A program made the position numbers and the translations under genes. Positions 1 to 11,489 of a stretch of 64,000 bases of DNA are shown here, one piece after another; position 1 is the first letter of the stretch; every line of letters begins with the position of its first letter. This stretch comes from Pyxicephalus adspersus (lineage: Eukaryota; Chordata; Amphibia; Anura; Pyxicephalidae), in the NCBI RefSeq assembly GCF_032062135.1, contig NC_092860.1, positions 66,101,832 through 66,165,831 on the forward strand. The letters are read 5' to 3'. The notes beneath the pieces are model-generated. The model ran no database searches. It saw only the letters and a program-made list of their open reading frames with translations, and was not told the origin of the DNA.

Positions 1-516
1 GGTACGGAAAGAATTAGAACACTTGGCGTTCGCGTACATGTCTCTCAGAGATTTCTGATGATGTCAGTGCATACGCCCATCGACGGGGGTCGTAGCGGGA
101 AATTCAAATATTTTGTATTGGATTCAATACAAAGTCCTGTATCCAATCCAATCCAAAATATATTTATGAGGTTTTGTCTATAGGTATGAGACCTATACCG
201 CACTAGGGAGGTGTTTTAGAAAAATATAGTACTATACAGTATACCGAAATATTGCATTTTCAGTATTTTTTATTTATTTATGCATTCTTGTTTAAGTTGA
301 TTTTTGAGTTTTTTATTTAATTTTATTAATAAAGTAAATTTTTTTTTTACATGATTGTGTGTTTCAAACTTTATTATATTCAGGATATATACTAGACCCT
401 TGTTTGGACATATTTCTGTAAGTTACAGGTCTACAACTTAAAAAAAAAATTGCATGAAAAACTGTGCCGCTTTTGGTACAGAAATGCAGACATCAGTGAA
501 ACGCCCAGGAGGTTAA
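1..516 (-). mobile_element. End of a piggyBac-like short non-autonomous element
   Basis: The segment ends at 513-516 with GGAGG-TTAA, the terminus shared with the piggyBac copies of this window (18687-18690, 28233-28236). The 3' region repeats blocks seen at 27710-28232 (a pair of inverted TTGTATTG / CAATACAA words, and a stretch reading about ATTGTGTGTTTCAAACTTT) and at 18590-18690. No open frame is present. The left part lies outside the window. Family assignment is by comparison of copies inside this window. Confidence 0.6.
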
Positions 517-927
517 TGCTTCATCTTCTTTTGGGTAAATGCTACCTTTTTTAACCCCCCTAGCGTTCTAATTCTGTCAGTTTTTTGATGCAAAAAGTGA
601 TCCTATTTTTTTTGCATAGAAATTTTTGTTAATATTGTGAGCCTGTAATTCTTAGGATTAACTCCTGGGTATAATAATTATATTTATTTATTAAATTATA
701 ATCATAAATATAATATAATACATAATTATAAATCATAATTATAAAAAATAATGAAATAATAGACCGCAACAGTGTAATTTATCAAAAAATAAAATATTTT
801 ATCAAAAATTTCTTACTGAAATTTTCAAAACAAGGATGCAATATTATTGATAAAGTTTTATAATATAAGATTTTAGAAAAAAAAAATATTTACATTTTTA
901 GTAGACATCCCGGGTGTGGTAGATTTT

Positions 928-2792
928 GAAGCAGGGTGCTGCACAAAGTCCAACATCACAGTCAGGACAGTATAACCCTCTTCTTTGCGTTTCTTCCTTC
1001 CTCTGTCATTGAGCAGCAAACCACACACATCCTTGTAGGTGCTGACTTTTTCTGGGTTGGTGGGATGTATTCAGTGAAGTGATGACCGGTCAGGCGTTCT
1101 GCGTTGACAACGATGGAAGCACCACTCATGATGTTTGGTGGTTCTTGACTATGGATTCGGAAACTTGCAAAATGAAGTCTGAATGATTCACAGGCCTCTG
1201 ACTACTTTTTTTTTACAGAATGTAGGCATTCTATAGGCAGTGCTCAACTAGATGCCTGAAAATCTTCTTATAGTACTTCCTTTCCTGTTTCCTCATCGCT
1301 GGGTAGAATGTCATGGCTTTGCCAGCTCTGTCAACACCTCCCATGGTGTTATTGTAGTCAGTCACCACCTGTGGCTTCATCACTTCTTTCCGACGTTTTG
1401 TGCGCCTCATAACGGTGGAGGCATCATGGACAGTACTCATCAGGCACACATCTTTCTTGTCACGCCATCTCAGGGCCATCATCTTTCCTTTCTGCCAGGC
1501 AATAATTTCTCCTGTCTTTAGCTTCCCTTTTGCAAACAGTGATGGCAGGTTGCGCCGGTTAGTCCTAATGGTTCCATAGGCATCTGTTCTGTGTTGCAAA
1601 AGGAACTCATAAAGCTCAGGAGAGGTGTAGAAATTGTCAGTTCTGACACAATATCCCTGACCTAGCAATGGCTCAATGAGGGATAGCACTGAAGATGTTG
1701 CCAATCCATAATGGCTGTATCTGGGGTTGAACTGCGTCCCTTTTCCAGTGTACAGTACCGTATTCCATATGTAGCCAGATGAGGATTCGCACAGCATATA
1801 GGTCTTCACGACAAATCGTGCCCTCTGACGCAATGTACTGCACCCAGCTGAGCCTCCCCTCGTAAGCCATTAGACTTTCGTCATTGCTTACATCTCTTTC
1901 TGGCACAAAGGTTTGCTGGAAATTTAATAGAATCATCTGAGACACTTCCCAAATTTTCTTGAGTTTTGGTGCAGGATGGGTAGTCTCACCAAATTCTTCA
2001 TTGTTTGCGAAGTGCAGGTACTTCATGATGAGGGAAAAGCGGTATTCTGGCATGACTGTGCCAAAGAATGGAGTGGCAATCATTTTATTCTTTGACCAGT
2101 ACCACTTCTGCATGGGTTTGCCCACAGCTCCCTGCAGGATCACCAAGCCCAAAAACAACAAAATTTCATCCTTGGTCACAGGTTCCCACTTTCTGCTTCT
2201 TGCAAACCTCAGGTGTGGAGCACCTTGTTGTTGTCCAGTGTACCTGCATAAAACAAAATAAAAAAATGTATTTTAGAATATGTGCTTTTATAGTGTGAAG
2301 GTTGCAAGTAATATGTTAGCAAACACAGAGCAGCATATTTGTTTGCATAAAAAAAAATGTAAAAAGTTAACAAACACAAAGCAGCACAGGTTTGCATAAA
2401 AAAGTTTAGCAAAAAAATTCAAAAATTTAGCAAACACAAGAGCGGCTTACCTGTTTGTCTCTGCAACAATTTTTTCGATAACTTCATCGGTCAAAAACAA
2501 CTTCAGGTATGCCAGGGGGTCATCGCATTCAGCCTCAATTTTCATCCAGGTGCGCCGGTAAATGGAAATCTTGGCGGTGCTGCCTGGTCCGCATCAAGGT
2601 CAATCGAGCACCAGATGCGCACAGCACTGACCTCAGGTTCAGAATCGTGGCTCAGCTCACTTTCGCTGTCCGATGACAAATTTCCTGGTGAATCACTATC
2701 ACTCGATTCCACAAGGGACTCCAAATCGCTATCTCTACTCTCAATTCCTCCAAAGCAGCGCTTGCACCGGCGAGATGCCTTTTGGATGCCAT
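928..2792 (-). pseudogene. piggyBac-type transposase (PGBD4-like), frameshifted, with one intron
   Basis: Read on the minus strand. An acidic Ser/Asp-rich N-terminus (about 2760-2560) is followed by a segment ending AETNR at 2451, then a GT-AG intron (2244-2450). The DDE_Tnp_1_7-type core comes next: DESLMAYEGRL (first Asp, near 1880), VRTDNFYTSPEL (second Asp, near 1645), and DYNNTMGGVDRAGKAM (last Asp residues, near 1310-1350). A Cys-rich C-terminus ends near 928 with YCPDCDVGLCAAPCF. All catalytic Asp positions are present. Breaks are a frameshift in the N-terminus (the ATG at 2790-2792 is out of frame with the acidic segment), one near 1815-1840, and lesions near 1000-1200. The catalytic core therefore looks young but the frame is dead. 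Confidence 0.8.
2244..2450 (-). repeat. Intron of piggyBac copy 1, built from tandem repeats
   Basis: On the minus strand the segment begins GTAAGCC and ends TTTTATGCAG, splitting ACAAACAG from GTACACTGG in the transposase. The related copy at 17250 has ACAAACAGGTACGCTG with no interruption. Inside are three imperfect units, each beginning GC(C/T)GCT...TGTGTTTG(C/T)TAA and followed by T-rich spacers and ATGCAAAC. Confidence 0.65.
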
Positions 2793-3005
2793 GTGGTCTC
2801 CAGCAATCAGTCAGGAACAATCAAGGTCAAAGACAAAGTAATTAAATGATACATTCAGGAAGTGATTTAAAAGTCATCAAAAGGTCAGATCAAAGTCAGG
2901 GCTAATAGTGGGCAAAATGTAAATCAGGGCACTGGGCAATGATGCTTGGTGCACTAAAATGTGTTTTGATACTTTTATGTTTTTTAGTGTTTTTTACTGT
3001 AAAAA

Positions 3006-3048
3006 AAAATTTAAAAGCAGATTACATAGTAATCTGCTTTTAAATTTT
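3006..3048. repeat. Short perfect hairpin
   Basis: Perfect 19-bp inverted arms, 3006-3024 and 3030-3048 (core GCAGATTA / TAATCTGC), with a 5-nt loop. It sits between the piggyBac copy and the 3.2-kb repeats. It may be the end of a short element; no protein is implied. Confidence 0.7.
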
Positions 3049-3189
3049 CCGCCCCCACAATCCATCACTCCACCGCATCACCCGAAAGATGTCACACATC
3101 TCAAAGACATTATTACAGGCCAGAAATTTGTAAGAGTTCAAAAAAAGTTTGTAAAAATATTACCAAAAGGCACACTGTCACTGAGCAAT

Positions 3190-3720
3190 ACATACATACA
3201 TACAAATATACCTCTGATATATACTACAGCGCTGTACAAAGATCAGTCTTATGTGTCATATGTCTAGCAAGTTTGGTTTAAATGTCTCTATACGTTTCCA
3301 AGTGATGGTGGAACATAGCAAGTTGGATTGAAATGTCTCCATGTGTTTCCTAGTGATCACCAAATATAGCTCTGACATAAAGCACAGCGCTGTACAAAGA
3401 TCAGTGGTGCACTCACATTAGTCTGTGTCATATTTCTAGCAGTTTGGTTGAAATGTGTAGATGCATTTCTGAGTTATAGTGGAACATAGCAAGTTTGGTT
3501 GAAATGTCTCCATGCGTTTCCTAGTGATGACATACACACATACATACATCCAAATATAGCTCTGACATATAGCACAGCCCTGTACAAAGATGACTGGTGC
3601 ACTCACAGGAGTCTCAGTCATACGTATGGCAAGTTTGGTTGAAATGTCTCCATGTGTTTTCGAGTGGTGGTGGAACATAAATACACATACATACATACAT
3701 ACATACATCCCATTTTATAT
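3190..3720. repeat. Tandem-like interspersed repeat with ACAT microsatellite
   Basis: About five diverged copies (starts near 3266, 3316, 3437, 3487 and 3629) of a unit containing GCAAGTTTGGTTGAAATGTC and CCATGTGTTTC. They alternate with a second block reading about AAATATAGCTCTGACATA...CTGTACAAAGATCA. ACAT/ACATAC microsatellite runs lie between them, and the end is CATTTTATATATATAGAT. The pattern resembles the 3' tail of an interspersed repeat, but I cannot name the family. Confidence 0.6.
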
Positions 3721-3724
3721 ATAT

Positions 3725-5490
3725 AGATAATATGTAAATACATATAAATATAGTATAAAAATATGAAAATACATATATATTTATAAATATACTTATCTTT
3801 TCATATTTTTAGACTATATTAATATGTATTTATATGTTTACCATAGATATTGATACATGTATTTATAATAATTATATATATATTATAATAAATATAGTAA
3901 TTATAGACAGCTGAAATTCGGTTAAATAGGTTTTTGGTGTCCGATTCCAGATCACGTTTACGCGCGTGCGAGCAAGCTTTGGATTTTGCTTGATGAATAA
4001 GTCTTAATATGTTCATAATAGTAAGATCTCTTGGCTATGCTGTGACAGGGGAAAAAGGATCTGTATCCTACAACAGGCTAAAAGTTGCCCCTTGTTCTGT
4101 ATAGGATTAAAGAGTTGTTTAAAAGTTAACAAAATATTCCCTCACTAAGACTTGACGTAAAGATCTAAAGATTCCTAGTTATTGAATTGTTTTTAAGACA
4201 CTGGATATCCAGCAATGTTACAAATGTTCAGTTCAATATGGTCTTTAAAATAATAATCACTATGGATTATTGAGCCCGCACCTGTTGACCCTAAGGCCAG
4301 TTGGGGTCCAGGCACTTATTAAAAAAAGTGTCGTTCTCTGACGTCTCCAATCTTCATTCACCACATTGGTAGTACTTAAATAGACCACCAGCCTATAGAC
4401 AGTGTTACAAAGGGTGCTGCATCAACAAACAGCAACATGATGTAGCCATGCAGTATGTTCCTATATAAGCTTCCATTTATGGTTCAACCTCAACTTTCAA
4501 GAGGATGACCTAATCTTCCTAGGATGCACCCTTAATCTGACTCTCCAATCCCAAAGTGGCATAGCAACCTGAAACTTTACCATTACATTTTCACTAACAT
4601 GTCTAACATTTGGTATGTTTTATTTTGTTCTCTTGAAATGCTCTCTAATTTTTACCAAACATGTCTACAGCTAAAGTAGCCAAAGTACTATATGTTTGAG
4701 TTCAGAGTACAATATAGTGATATTATTGATTTTACCTTTCGCCAAACTTTTTAAATCTTATGCCAGACTTGAAGCCATTCTCAACTTTATTTCAGGGGGC
4801 CTTAGAGAATTTGTTTTTGTGGCATTATGGCATAAGACAAATGTCACCTCCATACTCCCTAACCTGATTGTTTTATAGATTTGGAGTTGTGGTACATGTA
4901 GGGGTGTACTTTTTTTTCCCTATGTGACAAATCTGCAGTTTCTATAATTTAAAATATTACATCAAATGCATAGTGTCAATTGTGTCCTTTGTTTATGTAC
5001 ATTTGCAGCAACTGTTTATTAAGTCACTAATTCTTTGCAATGCACTTACTTTTTGACATGCCTCTTAGTTATTAAATCCAATTTATTAAACTCTATGTGC
5101 TTTTCTAAGATACAAAAAAGTAGACAGATTTTTTTTGTCTGGAAATGTGTAAAATGTATTACTTTAAAAATATTTTTTATTGGTCAACTGAATTATGGCC
5201 CTGTCTAAGGTTTAATGGTATATACAACTCACATTTTTAAATGTACCTGTAAATGTTCTATAATCCTAGAACATACTGCACAAAAAAATCACTTAATAAT
5301 GAAAAACCTTAAAAAACAAGCCTGTGTGTGAGTTGTTTCAAGGGGGTAGCAATAGGGGGACTTTTGACCATATACCATATTTATTTATTTCTAAGCTCCT
5401 GAGTGAGTCACGATTCTTTGTACATCAGTGTGAAATATGTTGCCACCCTATGAATAAAGAATAATGATAGCAATGATAAAAATAGTTTGA
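3725..5490. other. Non-coding, no recognised feature
   Basis: AT-rich sequence with only short accidental frames. The first 250 bases are mostly A/T words. I see no family signature, splice-flanked exon or RNA gene here. Confidence 0.5.
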
Positions 5491-5494
5491 ATCT

Positions 5495-5600
5495 GAAAAT
5501 GGCTCAAGTGGTTAGAGTCATGCTTACAGCATGCAGTTTCCAAATTTGGTCAGCAGATGGCAGGCACGCATACCGTATAACAGCACACCTAACCCCCAAA
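5495..5600 (+). repeat. Possible tRNA-derived SINE head
   Basis: TGGCTCAAGTGG at about 5500 resembles an RNA polymerase III A box, and a degraded B-box-like segment follows about 45 bases later (GTTTCCAAATTTGG). No acceptor stem could be paired, so this is not a functional tRNA. A similar head may be present near 12793. Confidence 0.3.
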
Positions 5601-6535
5601 ACAGTAAAATCCTGATGCAACAAGAATAAAAAGACTCTTGACTGCCAATGAGAAAGTTGCACTGTTACAAAGAATAATTACTACCTCTTAAAACCTAAAT
5701 AAAGCTTACAGTTTTAGTTTAGAAATGTAAGTCATAAAATATTGAGAAAAAATGTGTGACAAAACCCTTATCATGTGTCTAAGAGGGCTAGCAGATTGTG
5801 CTGTCAAGCTGAAAGCCTAAACAAATTTATCTGAAATTAAAAAGAAATTAAAGCATTCATCTACTGCAATGCAATACATTTTTCTACATTGATAACAATC
5901 CTAGCCAGCAGTGATATTTTGGAGACAAATGTACATTCAAAACATATACATAAGTAGGTGGCGAACTGGCAGTGCTACGTTAGAGCACCTAAGAGAAGAT
6001 TTTTAGAATGAAGCCATAATCTCATAGTAAATCTAAAATGTATTCACAGTATATTCTGCCTCATTACTTTTGTTTTGCACAACCTTTCTAATAAATCCCC
6101 CCTGCTGTTTCTTAATTGTGTACATTTCACTCTTGCACCTCTTCATGGATGTCTGACCACTGCCTGAAATCTCTCCAGCAGTAAATGGCGCAATCATTTT
6201 ATCCACCCTTTGTTCCAAACATGTACCACTGGCTTATTTCCTAATTCTACTCTCTTTAGAAAATGAGTGTATTTCCCCAGTCTCTGGAAACAAGGCCAAG
6301 TCATATTATAGTTCCAAGAACTTTGAAAGAAGTCCTTTTTCTAGAAAATTGTGTACTGCAAAAACTGGGCAGTTTTTCATAAAAATGAAGGATGATACTC
6401 TCAGTCCCTGTATCCATCATCATGATCTCAATGTCATTATGATGAAATCATGACATAATACCCCCTTTTCTGAAATTTTTTGACCGCCTTCATGGAGTGC
6501 AAATTTTCATGAAACTAGATTTGCATGGCACCAAA
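5601..6535. other. Non-coding, no recognised feature
   Basis: No long frame, repeat terminus or conserved motif was recognised in this stretch. Confidence 0.45.
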
Positions 6536-6539
6536 AATA

Positions 6540-7420
6540 TATATTTTTTTTGTTTCAATCATTTTTATTAAAGTTTTCAGTTTTAAACATACAATCAAAA
6601 AGGGGGATACAAACATGGTACATATATACAAGAGGGGAGAGGAAGGGTAAAATAAGAGATGGGAAACATATGATATGAACTGTACTGATAACTTTGTCAT
6701 ATATCTCACCCTTTTTTTCTCTTATTTACAAAAATAGGTACAATACAAGTGCAGCCATAATCCATCTTCCAAGTGACAGAGAGCAAAATTAAAGTATTAA
6801 TCGCCTATCGCACCATTAACAATCTAACATTCTCCAATGTTGTTTGGCTATCTGTTTTCATTTGGTATCGCTATCACTCATAAATTTTAAACACATGGGA
6901 AGAAGGGGTACTGGTATTGAATGGTGTAGTGTGGTAATGGAAGGTAGGCAGATGAAAAGATGTGGTGATGATGTCACGCAACCTCTATCCCAAGGGGATC
7001 TATCTCCTGGTATTTCAAATAATTCCTTAAACCAATCCCAGGCCGACCAAATCCTTTTGCACTTGCCCATTTGATCTTCATCTTCTGCAGCCAATTGCTC
7101 CATGTGCTGGCTTTTCTCCAATTCCAGAAACCACTCCTTTATGGAGAGGGCAGTCTGTTTCGAGAACCTAGTTATTACAGCCCTAGCTGCTGTCAGGTAG
7201 TAGGATAGCACACTTCTTTTGATGGATTTAACTGTGCCTGGGATCATATATAGTAGGGTGACCTTAGGACTATTGGGGAGCCGGTTAAGTTATTGTACAG
7301 TTTTATAATTGTTTCCCACAGTCGGAAGATTGTTGGACATTCCCACCATAAATGTAACATAGATCTCTTTTGAGATTGGCATAATTGACTGGTCTACGTT
7401 GTATAAAAATCTAATAATAG
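6540..7420 (-). mobile_element. L1-like LINE, 3' end of ORF2, 5'-truncated
   Basis: On the minus strand the frame reads the L1 ORF2 C-terminus. A Trp/Cys segment (WWECPTIFRLWETI, near 7300-7350) leads into SVLSYYLTAARAVITRF and SIKEWFLELEKSQ, the usual end of L1 ORF2. A T-rich 3' tail begins near 6540. Endonuclease and reverse transcriptase are absent, which is typical of 5' truncation. Confidence 0.75.
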
Positions 7421-7479
7421 ACTTTAGACTTCTTCAACTAGCTCTTACCAGGAGTTCTTAAAGCAACATTGGTTCTTCA

Positions 7480-7948
7480 ATCTGCAATTCAACTATTTTC
7501 TTTTAGTCGCTCCCATTACTGCTCCTTCTTGAAAGGAAGTAAACCCAAAGCACCAGCTACCTGACGCAGTGAAAATCGTGTACACTTTCTGCAATCCTGA
7601 TCTATTGAGGTCAAACATCGCAAATAATGTTTTCACTGAGGTTGATGTCCCATCTGTGAAAATGAGTGCCATTTTTTTAACTACTCAGTGAGACAGCACT
7701 CTTGCAGCCTTTCTTTCTAAGAAAAAAAAAAACTCTGATTCTTTAACTTGTGCAACTTTTGCCCAAACCAAGTTACTGTCTTCTTCTTCCTCTACCCATA
7801 ACCAGGCAAACATGTGGTTACCTAATTTAGACTTCATTACCATTATTCTATCTTCCCATGGCTGTAGATTTACTTGGGTAGTGGTGGAGTATGTACCCCC
7901 CTTCTTCTTTGCCCTCAACCCAAGTCTTTTTGCCCCATTTTCAGCCAT
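7480..7948 (-). other. Broken unrecognised reading frame
   Basis: A minus-strand frame of 87 codons (7685-7948) begins MAENGAKRLGLRAKKKGG. It continues after a stop into about 60 more residues (MALIFTDGTSTSVKTLFAMF...). It could be the remains of a mobile-element gag- or ORF1-like protein, since it lies between two L1 ends, but no diagnostic motif was seen. Confidence 0.3.
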
Positions 7949-8194
7949 AAAATCTTTAGGCTATATTGCATGCATACTTGCCATCCACATCTCTATACTG
8001 TGCACTGTGCAGAAAAGTTCAACTGAACTTTCAAACATCCCAAGTAACATCCAAAAAAGGGATATTTCCAAAAAAAAAAATGAAAATGTTTAAATATATT
8101 AAATTGTGTTTGCTTTAATCAAGAAATTACCAATAATAAATTATTTTAAAAATTTAAAAAAAGATTAAAATAACTGTAATTTTTAAAATGTTAT

Positions 8195-9092
8195 TAATAA
8201 CCTGGCTTTTGCATCGACCCTACATGCTTCCACATTTTTATTTGGAACAGGGAATATCATCCCAGGGTGAGTCAAATTCTTACCAATGGGGCAATCCCAT
8301 CTATGCAAGACTTGGGTTAACGGAAATCCGAACTAGCACGCCCCATTTTATTTAATACTGGGAAAAGGAACTTGGACATAGGTTGGAGCCAGATGAGATC
8401 CACAAATCATTTTCTTATGTACATAAATTATCTAGATCAGCCAGAGATCAGGAAAGGAGTTACAAGACTCTCAGCAGATGGTACAAATGTCTGGTGGGCA
8501 TACACAGATTTGATTCCACATACTCCCCTGAGCGCTGGAGATGTGGACTAGAGCTTGGGTCTATGACACGTATTTGAAGCTCTTGCCCTTCTATTGCAAT
8601 ATTGTGGGAGAAGATTTTTGCTGTTCACAACAAACCTATGGATGATGACCTGTCTCCAGACCCACATATTACTTTATTAGCTATTCTTCCTGGCCCTAAC
8701 AAAGTTATAAAGCGGGGTCTTCTATGTGATTTTGTGGTGACAGGGCATAGACTAATTGCTTGTCATTGGGGTTCTTCTGTAGCCCCTACCATGATGGAAT
8801 GAATTGTGGAAAGGGACAGTATAGCCAGATTTGAATACCAGATATCACAAGAGGAAATGAGATCTCAGCAACAAAAACAGGGGTGGGATATTTGGGAGAT
8901 GTTTAGATTGTCCACACATATCTTCAAAAATGTGTTGTATGATGATGTGATGCTATTTATTGGTGCCATTATGTTTTCTCCCCCCCCCCCCCACCTCTTT
9001 TTTCTTCTTTTTTCTGTTTTTGTTTTTCTTCTTTGCTTGATTTTATCCTGTTTTGTAAATTATTAAATCTCAATAAAAATATATTATACATA
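8195..9092 (+). mobile_element. L1-like LINE, 3' end of ORF2, 5'-truncated
   Basis: Plus-strand frames (8383-8577, 8602-8802, 8806-8960) together read an L1 ORF2 C-terminus. FSYVHKLSRSARDQERSY is followed by a Trp/Cys segment, then SIAILWEKIFAVHNKP and LLAILPGPNKVIKRG. Stops at 8575 and 8800 break the frame. A C13 run (8980-8992) and a T-rich 3' UTR lead to AATAAAAA at about 9073. It converges on the minus-strand L1 at 6540-7420, but the sequences differ, so it is a separate insertion. Confidence 0.75.
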
Positions 9093-11390
9093 AAATGTTA
9101 ACAAAATCATTTAACAGCATAATTTTAAAATAATCATTTTAAAATAATAATAATTTTAAAATAATCAGAAAAAAACTAAAAATACATATAGATGATAATA
9201 TATTTTTTTATATTTTTTGTAATAATATAACTTAGTATAGATGTAATAAATGAGAATGAAAACTGCTGGTGCACTTTATATATATATTGTCATATATTTT
9301 CTTGTTTATATATTGTTACTATTTTGTGTTTTTCACTACTAGTTTAAAGTTTTCTTGATTTCATGGTTGCAATGAAAGTACCTTTTTGTCAGACTATCTG
9401 ACTAAATGTATGGCAACAGACACAATAATAATGAAAGTATTACTGTTCAAATGCAGCATTGTATTCAAAGGTCACATTCAATAAAAACAGCAAAACAAGT
9501 GTAAACAAGAAGATATGAAATACTAAAATCCCTTTAGTTCTTAAATGAAGCTTTGCAAGCTTCAAAACCTGAAGTACCACTTGGTGCTTCCACAAGCAAA
9601 GTTCTTCACTTCCTGTAGGGTATTTCTGCTACCTTGGCTGACACAAAGCACAGTGGGCAAACTGAATGACAGGTGGATATTGCAGCCTTGAGGAAGAAGG
9701 AAACTCTATATGGAGGAAATTTCAAGCCTGGCTTCTCAATTCTGATTCTGTGTATTGTAAAGGTTAAAGATGAAGATTGGGCAGAAAAATACATTTTTTA
9801 ATACTGTGAGTTGTTGGATAAAATTGCAAGAGAATAGGCTTGTCAGGCTTCAGGATCTAGATATATACAACATATTTAATATTTTTCAAAGATAAAATGG
9901 TTATATCTTTTTAATACAGTTGAATTTAGACTGTACACAAAATTATTACATTTTAGATTACAGGGCCATTAGTAGTTGTGCCAGTGCAGCTCTTTATTTG
10001 GGATCCAGGCCCAGAGTATCCTGGAAGGAATGGGTGGGCCAGACACTCCTCCCTTTTCCAAGCTGGAAAGTGAAGATGGCTCTGGTGCACCTGGCTATTA
10101 AAATAGCACCTGCCTTTGAATCGGGGGAAAGTGTGCTAGGAGAGGCCAGGTCATTTCCAGTCAAGATGTGATGACTTTGAGGGGTAAATAAAAGTGACCT
10201 GAGAAAATAAATTTAAAGCCTGAGACACTTCTAAGCAGAAAGTGAGTTTGAAGCTAATACCTAATCTATACCTAAGCTAATATACATTATATTATATATA
10301 AACAAGTAAATACTTACATATACACACAGTCCTACTCTTAAGACCAGAAAGTCCCTCCCATTTAAAAAAAAAAAGTCCCACCTCATCCTGTAGCTGGGTA
10401 ATGACTGAGAAACAAGCCATCTCTTATCATTTTTCATGTTATTATTTTTTTTCTTTATCTTAGCAATTTTTTGGGGGGGCTAGCTAATAATCAGATCCTG
10501 CATTTCCATGCATAGCCCACTCTGAAGAAGACCTGAACTCAAAATGTTAAGTTTTTTTTATTTTATTTTTTTCACTTTTCATTTGTTCACTGTTTTCATT
10601 GCTGAAGGCTCTGGCATAGGGAAGTGAATTTGTGATTTTTATGGCTTCCTCACAGAAATACAGTGGAGAACAAGACATAAGTCAGAAATGAGGGAATGAT
10701 CAGCTTTGGGGTACCCACAAGCACAAATGACAAAAAGACCTTTGCCTTCATCTTTTTGTGCACTTTCTCTAGAATTTACTTTTTAGGGTATATCTTTACA
10801 CAAAACATTGTTGTTTTTAGATAGAATGAATGTTAGAACTTCTGTGAGGGTTTACTGCTATCCTGGGCTCCATGAGAGAAATTTCTTCATACTCCCTGTT
10901 GAAAAAACTTTTAACCATTTTACCGAACAGGAAAAGAAAAAAGAACATTCCAATAGAACTTCAAACTGCAATGAAACCTAACATAGTGTTTCAATGATAG
11001 CAAGTGATTCCCACCAGGGAATGTTTGAGGGAATGTCAGATTCACTGTTTTATAAATAAAGCCCTTTATATTATTTTCTACTTCATGGTCATATACCTGA
11101 ATACATGAAATTTGGATTGGTGACAGAGTACATAAAGACATTTAAAACAAAGTATTGTAATATATGAGGTATGTTCTGTCTTGGTAACACCTTAACAATG
11201 CACTATTTCTCTTTGCAATGTGTGTTGACAGCCTTCTCCACGCCTTCTCTCCCTCCTCTCATCTCATGAGTTCTCTATCCCAGAGGAATTTTTCTAATGG
11301 GAGTGCAACTGTTGTGGTGGCTGGATGTTTGTTTTCTTGTGGAGTATTGGGAGACTGCTGAAGGAGTTTTTTTCTAGAAATGGTTAGGAT
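9093..11390. other. Region upstream of the kinase gene
   Basis: It contains AT-rich sequence (9093-9300), then mixed sequence without a recognised gene. The 5' UTR and promoter of the kinase gene should lie at the right end. A pyrimidine-rich patch (about 11230-11275) precedes the start codon. No TATA box can be assigned with confidence and there is no CpG-rich island. Confidence 0.35.
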
Positions 11391-11489
11391 ATGGATATTA
11401 ACGGCAGTGTTCACTTATATGGAGCACACTATGTCACAGAAGATGCAACAACCAGAAGACTGTACAAGAAGGGAAAAATACTGGGAAGG
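11391..11489 (+). CDS. plk5: plk5 exon 1: short N-terminus and start of kinase domain
   Basis: It encodes 33 residues starting [14 protein letters not shown] and ending [11 protein letters not shown], the strand before the glycine loop. An in-frame TAG lies six bases before this ATG (11385-11387), so this is the most upstream possible start. It is followed by GTAAGT at 11490 (phase 0). PLK1-3 have much longer N-termini. Confidence 0.85.

Larger units (their letters stand above)
551..2880 (-). mobile_element. piggyBac-like DNA transposon, nearly complete (copy 1)
   Basis: The 3' terminus is TTAA at 551-554 followed by CCCCCCTAGCG, the same end seen at 12626 and, reversed, at 18690. The body encodes a piggyBac-type transposase on the minus strand from about 2792 to 928. 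The 5' end is not marked by a visible TTAA repeat, so its right boundary is approximate. Sequence 555-870 is the AT-rich 3' flank. It is a DNA cut-and-paste element inactivated by frameshifts. Confidence 0.8.

Noticed and set aside
5495..5600. Functional tRNA gene
   Set aside because: No cloverleaf can be folded; only box-like words remain.
9920..10171. Open frame of 83 codons upstream of the kinase
   Set aside because: No domain, no splice context, ordinary length for chance; base pattern like surrounding non-coding sequence.
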